Source: Xanthomonas sontii
GTDB taxonomy: Bacteria; Pseudomonadota; Gammaproteobacteria; Xanthomonadales; Xanthomonadaceae
Direction: 5' to 3'
NCBI RefSeq assembly: GCF_040529055.1
Contig: NZ_CP132342.1
Location: forward strand, 62,001-126,000
DNA length: 64,000 nucleotides
Part shown: piece after piece, positions 26,222 to 36,171 of the stretch
Layout of the letters: every line of letters begins with the position of its first letter
Numbering within the stretch: position 1 is the stretch's first letter
Notes under the pieces: generated by a model
The model's input: only the letters and a program-made list of their open reading frames with translations
Told to the model about the DNA's origin: nothing
Databases searched by the model: none
Program-made: the position numbers and the translations under genes

Positions 26222-28660
26222 TCACTGCGCACGCCAGCGATTCAGCAGCAGCGCGTTGCCCAGCACCGAGACCGAACTCAGCGCCATCGCCGCGCCGGCG
26301 ATCACCGGGTTGAGCAGGCCGAACGCGGCCAGCGGGATGCCCAGGCCGTTGAAGACGAAGGCGAAGAACAGGTTCTGGCGGATCTTGCGCACCGTCGCCG
26401 CGGACAGGTCGATGGCGGCGGCGACGCCGGCCAGGTCGCCGTGCATCAGCACCACGTCGGCCGCCTCGATGGCGATGTCCGAACCGCTGCCGATGGCGAA
26501 ACTGACGTCGGCCGCGGCCAGTGCCGGGGCATCGTTGATGCCGTCGCCGACCATGCCCACGCGTGCGCCCGGCACCGCCTGCAACTGGCGCACATGCGCG
26601 GCCTTGTCATGCGGCAGCACCTCGGCCTGCACCTGCTCGATGCCGAGCCGCGCGGCCACCGCCTGCGCCGCGTGGCGGTTGTCGCCGCTGAGCATGGTCA
26701 CCGCGATGCCGCGCGCCTGCAGCAACGCCACCGCCTCGGCGGCATCCTCGCGCAGCGGATCGGCGATGGCGATGTAGCCGGCCACGGCGCCGTCCACCGC
26801 CACCCCGACCACGCTCTGACCCTGCGCTTGCGCCGTCTCTGCCTGGCGGCGCAGCGTCGGGTCGGCCGGCGCGGCGACCAGGCCGTCGAGCCACGCCAGC
26901 GCGCCCAGCGCCACCTCGCGCCCGTCCACGCGGCCGCGCACACCCTGCCCCGGCAACGTCTGCACCGCCTCAGCCGACGGTGCCGGCACGGCCGCGCGCA
27001 CGCCCAAGTCGGCGGCGCGCTGCACGATGGCGCGCGCCAGCGGATGCGCCGAGCCGGTCTCCAGCGCCGCGGCCAGGCGCAACAGCGGCGCGGTCTCGGC
27101 CGCGTCGGCGACCAGCACCGCCGTCACCTGCGGCTGGCCCAGGGTCAGCGTGCCGGTCTTGTCGACCACCAGCGCGGTCAGCGCACGGGCGCGTTCCAGC
27201 ACCTCGGCGTCGCGGATCAGGATGCCGGCGCGCGCGCCGACACCGGTGCCGACCATGATCGCGGTCGGCGTGGCCAGGCCCAGCGCGCACGGGCAGGCGA
27301 TCACCAGCACCGCCACCGCGTGCACCAGCGCCTCGGCGAAGCTGCCGCCCAGCGCCCAGGTCGCGCCAAGGGTGATGGCGGCGATCGCCAGCACCGCCGG
27401 CACGAACACCGCGGCGATACGGTCGACCAGGCGCTGGATCGGCGCACGCGAGCCTTGCGCGGCATCGACCATGCGCACGATCTGCGCCAACAGGGTGTCC
27501 GCGCCGACACCGGTGGCGCGCGCGCGCAGCAGGCCGAGCTGGTTGACCGTGGCCGCATGCAGGCGGCTGCCCGGCGCCTTGGCCACCGGCATGGCCTCGC
27601 CGGACAGCATCGCCTCGTCCACGCTGGAATGGCCCTCGAGCACCTCGCCGTCCACCGGCACGCGCTCGCCGGCAGCGACCACGAACACGTCGCCGACCGC
27701 CAGTTCCGCCGCATCCACCTCCACGATGACGCCGTCGCGCTCGACCCGCGCGGTGGTCGGCGCCAGGTCGAGCAGCGCGCGCACCGCCGCGGTGGTGCGG
27801 CGCTTGGCGCGGGCCTCGAGCAGGCGCCCGAGCAGCACCAGGGTGATGACGCTGGTGCTGGCCTCGAAGTACACGTGCTGGCCGTGCAGGCCGGCCACGG
27901 TGACCACGGCGCTGTACAGATAGGCCATGCCGGTGCCCAGCGCGACCAGCACGTCCATGTTGGCGCTGCCGTTGCGCAGCGCGCGGTAGCCGGCGCGGTA
28001 GAAGCGCGCGCCGATCCAGCACTGCACCGGCGTCGCCAGCAACAGCTGCAGCCAGCGCGGCAGCGGCTCGGCGTGCGCGCCGCGCAGGGCGTCGCCATCC
28101 AGCATGCCGAGCATCTGCCCCCAGAACGGCAGGGTCAGCAGCACCGCTGCGGCGAACAGGCCCAGCTCGCGTCGCCAGGCACGTTGCTCGTCGCGCTCGC
28201 GCTCGGCCAGTTGCTCTGGGTCCATGGCCTGCGCGACGCGCGCGCCGAACCCGGCACGGGCGATCCGCGCGATGAGTTCCGCCGGCGCGACCGTGCCCGG
28301 CACGATCTCCACCCGCGCCTTGGCCGAGGCCAGGTTGGCGTGGCCGGCGAGCACACCCGGGGTCTTCGCTAGCACCGCATCGATGGACGCCACGCAGGAC
28401 GCGCAGTGCAGGCCGCTGAGTTCAAGGGTCACGGTCTGGGTCGGCACGCGGTAGCCGGCCTGCTGGATGCGCTGCAGCAGCGTCGGCAGATCCACCTGCT
28501 GCGGATCGTAGTCCACCTGCACGCGCGCGCCGGCATAGCTGGCCTGCGCCGCCACGCCGGGCAGGCGCTGCAGCGCCTTCTCCACGCCGGCCGCGCAGGC
28601 GGCGCAGGTCATGCCCTGCACCGGCAGCGTCAGCGACGCGGTGGCGCGGCCCGTGCTCAT
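26222..28660 (-). CDS. copA: Copper-exporting P1B-type ATPase
   Basis: 812 residues. Two N-terminal HMA domains carry GMTCAAC (residues 16-22) and GLHCASC (about 85). The TM block holds CPCALG, the P1B metal-site signature. Other P-type marks are SGEAMPV (actuator), DKTGTLT (phosphorylated Asp), and GDGINDAPAL. It exports Cu(I) from the cytoplasm across the inner membrane. Its start overlaps the stop of cueR by four bases, and the chaperone gene follows, so the three form one operon. Two HMA domains are common in proteobacterial CopA. Confidence 0.95.
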   Translation of the reverse strand: MSTGRATASLTLPVQGMTCAACAAGVEKALQRLPGVAAQASYAGARVQVDYDPQQVDLPTLLQRIQQAGYRVPTQTVTLELSGLHCASCVASIDAVLAKTPGVLAGHANLASAKARVEIVPGTVAPAELIARIARAGFGARVAQAMDPEQLAERERDEQRAWRRELGLFAAAVLLTLPFWGQMLGMLDGDALRGAHAEPLPRWLQLLLATPVQCWIGARFYRAGYRALRNGSANMDVLVALGTGMAYLYSAVVTVAGLHGQHVYFEASTSVITLVLLGRLLEARAKRRTTAAVRALLDLAPTTARVERDGVIVEVDAAELAVGDVFVVAAGERVPVDGEVLEGHSSVDEAMLSGEAMPVAKAPGSRLHAATVNQLGLLRARATGVGADTLLAQIVRMVDAAQGSRAPIQRLVDRIAAVFVPAVLAIAAITLGATWALGGSFAEALVHAVAVLVIACPCALGLATPTAIMVGTGVGARAGILIRDAEVLERARALTALVVDKTGTLTLGQPQVTAVLVADAAETAPLLRLAAALETGSAHPLARAIVQRAADLGVRAAVPAPSAEAVQTLPGQGVRGRVDGREVALGALAWLDGLVAAPADPTLRRQAETAQAQGQSVVGVAVDGAVAGYIAIADPLREDAAEAVALLQARGIAVTMLSGDNRHAAQAVAARLGIEQVQAEVLPHDKAAHVRQLQAVPGARVGMVGDGINDAPALAAADVSFAIGSGSDIAIEAADVVLMHGDLAGVAAAIDLSAATVRKIRQNLFFAFVFNGLGIPLAAFGLLNPVIAGAAMALSSVSVLGNALLLNRWRAQ

Positions 28661-29097
28661 CGCGACGGCTCGCCGGCGGCATCGCCGCGGATGTCGCCCA
28701 GGATCGGGCAGGCGTCCGGCGCGCCGTGGCCGGGGCAATCCTCGACCAGCGCCGCCAGGGTGTCGCGCATCTCGGTCAGTTCGGCGATGCGCCGATCCAG
28801 CGCCTGCAGGCGCGCGCTGGCGCGCTGCTTGATGCCCTCCACGCCATGCACGCGATCGTCCTGCAACGCCAGCAACTCGCCGATCTCCTCCAGCGAAAAG
28901 CCCAGTTCCTTGGCGCGGCGGATGAAGCGCACCCGCTGCACCGCCGCGGCGTCGTACTCGCGGTAGCCGGAGGCGCGGCGCGGGGCGGGCGGCAGCAGGC
29001 CCTGGCGCTCGTAGTAGCGCACGGTGTCGATGGCGACGTCGGCCTGGCGGGCGAGCGCGCCGATGGTGAAGCAGGCGGTTGCGGGGTCGGATCGCAT
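28657..29097 (-). CDS. cueR: MerR-family copper-responsive regulator (CueR-like)
   Basis: 146 residues. The N-terminal winged helix (TIGALARQADVAIDTVRYYERQGLL) is followed by a dimerisation coil. The metal loop near the C-terminus, DCPGHGAPDACPILGD, has two cysteines in the CueR spacing and so points to Cu(I)/Ag(I) sensing. The ATG at 29097 is preferred; a GTG six bases upstream adds two residues. The gene precedes copA with an ATGA overlap and is preceded by a MerR-type promoter, so it probably controls its own operon. Confidence 0.9.
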   Translation of the reverse strand: MRSDPATACFTIGALARQADVAIDTVRYYERQGLLPPAPRRASGYREYDAAAVQRVRFIRRAKELGFSLEEIGELLALQDDRVHGVEGIKQRASARLQALDRRIAELTEMRDTLAALVEDCPGHGAPDACPILGDIRGDAAGEPSR

Positions 29098-29103
29098 GCG
29101 CAC

Positions 29104-29135
29104 ACCCTACTCCCTGGACTCGGGTCCAGAGTCAA
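29104..29135 (-). promoter_or_regulatory. CueR-type operator/promoter of the cueR-copA-copZ operon
   Basis: On the minus strand TTGACT (-35, at 29135-29130) and GTAGGG/TAGGGT (-10, at 29110-29104) are separated by 19-20 bases, the overlong spacer that MerR activators correct. The spacer holds the perfect dyad CTGGAC-N4-GTCCAG (29114-29129). The ATG at 29097 lies about where transcription should start, so the mRNA may be leaderless. Confidence 0.8.
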
Positions 29136-29217
29136 GCCTTGCCGGATGGCGGTCGCTTGCCGCGCACGCCGGCTTCGGTATCCTCTTGTTCCTTCTGCCG
29201 CCACGTCCTGCCTGTCC

Positions 29218-29616
29218 GTGCCGACCTTCGCCGTCCTGCTGCGCCTGCTGCTGTGCCTGAGCCTGCTGCTCAACGGCACCGCGGCCGCCATGGCGATGCC
29301 CGGCATGCCGGCGCACGGCAGCGCGACGCACGAAGCGGCTGCCATCGTCGCCAGCGCGGCGCCGGTGCATGCGGCGATGCCCTGTCACGACGCACCGCCA
29401 CCGCCGCCGGCCGACCACTGCCACGACCATGCCGGCAAGCACGGCGGCTGCGGCGGCATGGCCGGCTGCCAATGTCCGCACGCGCAACCGCTGCCGGCCT
29501 TGCTGGCGATGCCGCTGGCGCTGCCACGCTTGCCCCGCACCCTGATTGCCGCCGCTCCCCAGGCCGCGCACGGCGCGCCCGGCCTGCCGCGGCTGGAACG
29601 CCCTCCCAGCGCCTGA
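29218..29616 (+). CDS. copL: CopL-family copper resistance protein
   Basis: 132 residues from the GTG at 29218 (an in-frame ATG at 29146 adds 24 residues). An N-terminal hydrophobic signal segment (LLRLLLCLSLLLNGTAAAMA) is followed by a His/Cys/Met-rich region (PCHDAPPPPP, DHCHDHAGKHGG, CGGMAGCQCPHA). Position directly upstream of copA-copB and this composition match CopL of xanthomonad copLAB operons, where it is required for copper-inducible expression. Whether the protein or the nascent peptide acts is not visible here. Confidence 0.8.
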   Translation: MPTFAVLLRLLLCLSLLLNGTAAAMAMPGMPAHGSATHEAAAIVASAAPVHAAMPCHDAPPPPPADHCHDHAGKHGGCGGMAGCQCPHAQPLPALLAMPLALPRLPRTLIAAAPQAAHGAPGLPRLERPPSA

Positions 29617-29735
29617 GCGCGCACGGCCGCCTGCTGGGCGGTCTCCCGGTGGCAGCGCACAGGCGCTGCCGCGTCCGAGCCTGCAGCGCCCATCGGCGCT
29701 GCGTGGCGCATCGCATCCGCTTACGGACATCGCAC

Positions 29736-31532
29736 ATGAACCCATCTTCTTCCGGCCTGCCGGCGCTGCCGTCGCGGCGCCGCTTCGTCACCGGGCTGGC
29801 GCTGGGCGCCGCCGCCGGCCTCACCGGGCTGCCGCTGCGCAGCGCCCACGCCAGCGCGCTCGCCCGCAACGGCGCCGCGCCCTACGTGCTGCACGGCACC
29901 GACCTGGACCTGAGCATCGGCAGCACGCGGGTCAACTTCACCGGGCGCGAGCGCCCCGCCATCGCCGTCAACGGCAGCGTGCCGGCGCCGCTGCTGCGCT
30001 GGCGCGAAGGCGACACCGTCACCATCCGCGTGGCCAACCGCCTGCCCGGCCACACCCAGACCTCGGTGCACTGGCACGGCCTGCTGCTGCCGGCCAACAT
30101 GGACGGCGTGCCGGGCATGAGCTTCGACGGCATCTACCCAGGCGAGACCTACCAGTACCGCTTCGCCCTGCGCCAATCCGGCACCTACTGGTACCACAGC
30201 CATTCGCTGCACCAGGAGCAGGCCGGGCTGTACGGCGCCATCGTCATCGACCCGCGCGAGCCGCCGCCGTACCGCTACGATCGCGAACACGTGCTGCTGC
30301 TGTCGGACTGGACCGATCTGGATCCGGCGGCGCTGTTCCGGCGGCTGAAGCAGATGCCGTCCTACGACAACCTGTACCAGCGCACCGTCGGCGATTTCCT
30401 GCGCGACGCGCGCGAGGACGGGCTGCGCGCCACCCTCGCCGACCGCGGCATGTGGGGGCGCATGCGCATGACCCCCAGCGACCTGTCCGACGTCAACGGC
30501 AACACCTACACCTACCTGCTCAACGGCATGACCCCGGCCGGCAACTGGACCGGGTTGTTCCGCCCCGGCGAGAAGGTGCTGCTGCGCTTCATCAACGCCT
30601 CCAGCATGAGCTACTTCGACGTGCGCATCCCCGGGCTGAAGATGACCGTGGTCGCCGCCGACGGCCAGTACGTGCACCCGGTGAGCGTGGACGAGTTCCG
30701 CATCGCCGCGGCCGAGACCTACGATGTACTGGTCGAACCCAGCGGCCAGGACGCCTACACGGTGTTCGCGCAGGACATGGGCCGTACCGGCCACGCGCGC
30801 GGCACCCTGGCCGTGCGCGAGGGCCTGCAGGCGCCGGTGCCGGCGAACGATCCGCGCCCGCTGCTGCGCATGCAGGACATGGGCCATGCGATGGCCGGGC
30901 ACGCCGGCATGGACCACGGCGCCGGCACGGCAATGCACGGTATGGAAGGCGGTTGCGGCGCGAGCATGCACATGCCGGGCATGTCGCACGCCGCGCACGC
31001 TGCCGCCGCACCGGCGCATCCACGCAGCGAACGCGGCAATCCGCTGGTGGACATGCAATCCTCCGCCACTGCGCCGCGACTGGATGACCCCGGCATCGGC
31101 CTGCGCGACAACGGCCGCCGCGTGCTGACCTATGCCGACCTGCACAGCCTGTTCGAGGACCCGGACGGACGCGAGCCGGGACGCGAGATCCAGTTGCACC
31201 TGACCGGCAACATGGAGAAGTTCGCCTGGTCGTTCGACGGCATTCCCTTCGCCAGCGCCGAGCCGCTGCGGCTGAACTATGGCGAGCGCCTGCGCATCGT
31301 GCTGGTCAACGACACGATGATGCAGCACCCGATCCACCTGCACGGCATGTGGAGCGACGTCGAGGACGCGGCCGGCCGCTTCCAGGTGCGCAAGCACACC
31401 GTGGACATGCCGCCGGGCACGCGCCGCAGCTACCGCGTGCGCGCCGACGCGCTCGGCCGCTGGGCCTACCACTGCCACCTGCTGTACCACATGGACGGCG
31501 GCATGATGCGCGAAGTGCGGGTGGACGCATGA
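29736..31532 (+). CDS. copA: Multicopper oxidase CopA (copper resistance system)
   Basis: 598 residues. A twin-arginine signal (PSRRRFVTGLALGAAAG) indicates folded export to the periplasm. Copper sites are TSVHWHGLL, YWYHSHS, HPIHLHGMW and the C-terminal HCHLLYHMDGGMM. A Met/His-rich insert between about residues 385 and 430 (MDHGAGTAMHGME; MHMPGMSHAAH) probably binds extra copper. It oxidises Cu(I) and/or sequesters copper. It shares its symbol, not its function, with the P-type ATPase gene on the other strand. Confidence 0.95.
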   Translation: MNPSSSGLPALPSRRRFVTGLALGAAAGLTGLPLRSAHASALARNGAAPYVLHGTDLDLSIGSTRVNFTGRERPAIAVNGSVPAPLLRWREGDTVTIRVANRLPGHTQTSVHWHGLLLPANMDGVPGMSFDGIYPGETYQYRFALRQSGTYWYHSHSLHQEQAGLYGAIVIDPREPPPYRYDREHVLLLSDWTDLDPAALFRRLKQMPSYDNLYQRTVGDFLRDAREDGLRATLADRGMWGRMRMTPSDLSDVNGNTYTYLLNGMTPAGNWTGLFRPGEKVLLRFINASSMSYFDVRIPGLKMTVVAADGQYVHPVSVDEFRIAAAETYDVLVEPSGQDAYTVFAQDMGRTGHARGTLAVREGLQAPVPANDPRPLLRMQDMGHAMAGHAGMDHGAGTAMHGMEGGCGASMHMPGMSHAAHAAAAPAHPRSERGNPLVDMQSSATAPRLDDPGIGLRDNGRRVLTYADLHSLFEDPDGREPGREIQLHLTGNMEKFAWSFDGIPFASAEPLRLNYGERLRIVLVNDTMMQHPIHLHGMWSDVEDAAGRFQVRKHTVDMPPGTRRSYRVRADALGRWAYHCHLLYHMDGGMMREVRVDA

Positions 31533-32728
31533 GCCGCCTCCACTTCTCGCCGCTCGCCCAGGCGACCGGCATGGTGCTGCTGTTGGCGCACGCCGTGGCG
31601 CAGGCACAGCATGTCCACGTGGCCGACAGCGACGCCGATCTCCCTGCCGCGACCTGCGCCTGCCCGGCAGCCGCCGCCAGCATGCCCATGGCGGACGCGA
31701 CAACGGCACCGCAGCCCGACGCGGCAATAGACCGTGCCGTGGACCACGCCGCACTGGGCCATGCCGCGCACGCGCCGGCCATGCACGCCGCGCCGGCCAT
31801 GCAGACCACGGCAGAGCACGCCGACACCACGTCGCACGAGCACATGGAGCACGCCACGATGGACCACGCAGCCGCGCCGGCGTCGCAGGTCGAGCATGGC
31901 GAACACGCGCACTCCGCACACGACGGTATGCATCACGACCGCATGGACCATGCGACGCCGCCTGCACCCGAACCGACAGCGTGCCACTGTCCTGCGAGCG
32001 CCGACACATCGCTGCCGCGCGAGCCGATCCCGCCGATCACCGCCGCCGACCGTGCGGCCGCGTTCCCGGTGCTGCGCGAGCACGGCATGGCGCACGGCGC
32101 CGCGCGCACCGGCTACCTGCTGGTCGATCGCCTGGAGGGCTGGGACAACGCCCACGGCAGCGGCCAGGCCTGGGAAGCGCGCGGCTGGTACGGCGGCGAC
32201 ATCGACCGGCTGTGGCTGCGCAGCGACGGCGAACGCGAGGGCGGCCGCACCACGGCCTCCTCGCTGGAACTGGCTTATGGCCGCGCGATCTCGCCTTGGT
32301 GGGACATGCTGATCGGCGCCAGGCAGATATTCGCGCCGGGCCGCGCGCGAACCTCGGCGGCGTTCGGCGTGCAAGGCATGGCGCCGTACAAGTTCGAGGT
32401 GTCGGCCATGCTGTACGTCGGCGAGGGCGGCCATGCCAACCTGCACCTGGAAGGCGAGTACGACGTGCTGCTGACCAATCGCCTGATCCTGCAGCCACGG
32501 CTGGAAGCGGAACTGGCCGCACGCGACGATCCGGCGCATCGCATCGGCAGCGGCCTGACCACCGTGGAGGGCGGGTTGCGCCTGCGCTACGAAGTCACCC
32601 GCCGATTCGCACCGTATGTCGGCGTGGAGCACGTGCGCAGCTTCGGCGACACCACCGACCTGCGCCGCGCCGATGGCGAGGCGGCGCGCGAGACGCGCTG
32701 GGTCGCCGGCCTGCGGTTCTGGTTCTGA
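31529..32728 (+). CDS. copB: Copper resistance outer-membrane protein CopB
   Basis: 399 residues. A signal peptide (LLLAHAVAQAQ) is followed by ~140 residues rich in His, Met, Asp and Ala (HEHMEHATMDH, HDGMHHDRMDH), a likely metal-binding segment. The C-terminal half (YLLVDRLEGWDNAHGSG to VAGLRFWF) is a predicted beta-barrel ending in Phe, as expected for an outer-membrane protein. The start overlaps the copA stop (ATGA). It completes the copLAB operon. Confidence 0.93.
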   Translation: MSRLHFSPLAQATGMVLLLAHAVAQAQHVHVADSDADLPAATCACPAAAASMPMADATTAPQPDAAIDRAVDHAALGHAAHAPAMHAAPAMQTTAEHADTTSHEHMEHATMDHAAAPASQVEHGEHAHSAHDGMHHDRMDHATPPAPEPTACHCPASADTSLPREPIPPITAADRAAAFPVLREHGMAHGAARTGYLLVDRLEGWDNAHGSGQAWEARGWYGGDIDRLWLRSDGEREGGRTTASSLELAYGRAISPWWDMLIGARQIFAPGRARTSAAFGVQGMAPYKFEVSAMLYVGEGGHANLHLEGEYDVLLTNRLILQPRLEAELAARDDPAHRIGSGLTTVEGGLRLRYEVTRRFAPYVGVEHVRSFGDTTDLRRADGEAARETRWVAGLRFWF

Positions 32729-32882
32729 GCGGACGGCAACGCGGCGCGGCGCTGTCCGTCGACGGTCGTTCTCCCCATCCAGGGTCGGCCGCAGTTCACC
32801 CGGTACATGCGAGGGTTCGGGCGGCCCTGTGCGCACCACGCACGCGGGGCTGTCACCGTCGATCGCCCAGGAGACCCGCTCG

Positions 32883-33320
32883 ATGCACGAATCCGCCAAC
32901 GCCGCCGTTCCCGCGGCCCGCCGGTGGCTCGGCCGGGCAGGCATCGCCTGCCTGGCCGTGCTCGCCGCTTGCGCATGTTCGACCGCCATGCAGCAACGCC
33001 CTCTGCTGCCGGACGGCACCCACGCGGCTGCCGACGCGCAGGACGCCAACGCGGCCAGGGCAGTGATCGTCTACGTCGATCGCAGCGGCGACGTCGAGCA
33101 GACCAAGCGCCGCATCAGCGCGGCGGCGGCGGGCTGGCATGCCCCGCTGCTGTACACGCTCGACCGCGTGGGCGCCATCGTGTTGGGGGTCCCGACCGGG
33201 AAGACCGCCGAGCGCCTCATCGCCGACGTCGGCACCATCGCGGGCGTGCTGATGGCGGTACCCGATGGCCAACAGCAACTGCAGCAGGACGCGTCGTCGC
33301 CCCCTTCGTCGGTACGGTAG
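32883..33320 (+). CDS. Small putative lipoprotein of unknown function
   Basis: 145 residues. A basic N-terminus and hydrophobic core (IACLAVLAACACS) give a lipobox ending at LAAC (or CAC). The mature part contains a predicted alpha/beta unit, AVIVYVDRSGDVEQTKRRISAAAA then LYTLDRVGAIVLGVP, with an overall ferredoxin-like look. It follows copB by 154 bases, with an intervening possible promoter, so a copper role is only possible. No family was recognised. Confidence 0.65.
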   Translation: MHESANAAVPAARRWLGRAGIACLAVLAACACSTAMQQRPLLPDGTHAAADAQDANAARAVIVYVDRSGDVEQTKRRISAAAAGWHAPLLYTLDRVGAIVLGVPTGKTAERLIADVGTIAGVLMAVPDGQQQLQQDASSPPSSVR

Positions 33321-33470
33321 CCAGCGGGCCGATGCCAGGGGCGCCCGCGCATGCGGGCGAGCGCGCTGGATGGCCTGGACGCGTCCGCGCGCGCCGGTGC
33401 GGCCGTCTCCCGCAAGCGCGGCGCTGGCGGTTTCCAGGATCGGCCACGACAGGCGTCATGGCGATGCCCG

Positions 33471-33494
33471 CCACGGCTGAAGCCGCTGCTACAA
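33471..33494. repeat. Single REP-like palindrome
   Basis: A CACGGCTGAAGCCGCTGCTA copy between two converging genes. Confidence 0.6.
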
Positions 33495-33519
33495 CACGGC
33501 TCCTGCAAGAACGCTTCAG

Positions 33520-33993
33520 CTAGGCGTGCAGCGCCGCCTGCAACCCCGCCACCTCGTGCCGCGGCGGACGCAGCGCCCCCAGCGTGCCGACCAGTTCGCG
33601 ATAGCTGCGCGCGAGCTGCGCGAACAGCCCCGCGTCGCTGTCGCGGGTCTCGGCGACTTCGGCATAGGCGCCGCGGCCCAGGTCGATGAAGTAGTCCACG
33701 CTGACCCGACGCCGTGCCGCCACGCCGGGGAACAGCCCGGCGATCAGCAGGCAACCGTCGCCGACCTCACGCAAGGCGTCGGCACGCGCACGCCCCACCT
33801 GCTCCTGCGCATGCAGCCAGGCAAGCGCCTGGATGCGCGCCAGCAACTGCGCGTCGCGCTGGTAGCGCAGCAGCACGAACACCAGATAGTGCTCGCGCGA
33901 TTCGTCCAGCGGCCGGCCCAGGCGCTGCCCGGCCTCGTGCACCAGCGCCTGCCACAGCTCGGCCGGCGCCCCCTGTCTGAAAGACTCGTACAT
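33520..33993 (-). CDS. Conserved hypothetical protein
   Basis: 157 residues, mostly helical by composition, with no signal peptide or membrane segment. It begins MYESFRQGAPAELWQALVHEAGQRLG. A central patch RRRVSVDYFIDLGRGAYAEVAE is the most ordered-looking region. I do not recognise a family. It is transcribed toward the small lipoprotein gene and lies upstream (same strand) of nothing obvious; glmS ends 104 bases away. Confidence 0.6.
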   Translation of the reverse strand: MYESFRQGAPAELWQALVHEAGQRLGRPLDESREHYLVFVLLRYQRDAQLLARIQALAWLHAQEQVGRARADALREVGDGCLLIAGLFPGVAARRRVSVDYFIDLGRGAYAEVAETRDSDAGLFAQLARSYRELVGTLGALRPPRHEVAGLQAALHA

Positions 33994-34097
33994 GCGTCCT
34001 CCTGCGTGGTGGGAACCCTCGCAGGAAGCTTATGCATAACCCGGGCCAATGCGCTGGCAGCCGGCCATGGCGTCTGCCAAGCCAGCGGTGCGGCGAC

Positions 34098-35930
<1,833 letters not shown>

Positions 35931-36045
35931 AGCCAGCCACTCCGACGAAAAGTCAGCCATTCTAGCCAAGTCCGCTGAATGTCTCGCCGCTGTCCGCTGC
36001 CGGACCCAGAGCTTGCCACCCATTCCCGAGCATGCCTCGCCCTAG

Positions 36046-36085
36046 TGTCCGCGAACGTGTCCGCGGACACCCGGACACCTGTCCG
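36046..36085 (+). promoter_or_regulatory. Candidate enhancer (upstream activating sites) for the sigma-54 activator
   Basis: The perfect dyad GTGTCCGCGGACAC is at 36057-36070. Flanking it are GTGTCCGCGAAC (36045-36056) and CGGACACCTGTCCGCG (36073-36088), so TGTCCG half-sites occur at least four times in 45 bases. The dyad is centred about 83 bases upstream of the predicted transcription start, a usual distance for NtrC-family enhancer sites. Confidence 0.6.
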
Positions 36086-36120
36086 CGCCGTCCGCACCCA
36101 TGCAATTCAACGACTTGCAG

Positions 36121-36137
36121 TTGGCACGCATCGTGCT
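36121..36137 (+). promoter_or_regulatory. Sigma-54 (-24/-12) promoter of the transporter block
   Basis: TTGGCACGCATCGTGCT matches the sigma-54 consensus (YTGGCACGrNNNTTGCW) with only two mismatches; the GG and GC doublets have the exact 12-base offset. Transcription would begin near 36147, 25 bases before the adaptor ATG. An NtrC-type activator gene at the end of the block fits this assignment. Confidence 0.8.
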
Positions 36138-36171
36138 GTGAAGTCCCCATCCTCACCGCTGCGACCGTCCG

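Noticed and set aside
36045..36090. GTGTCCG palindromes as the glmS terminator or leader
   Set aside because: They lie upstream of glmS, not downstream, and there is no U-tract; the enhancer reading fits better.
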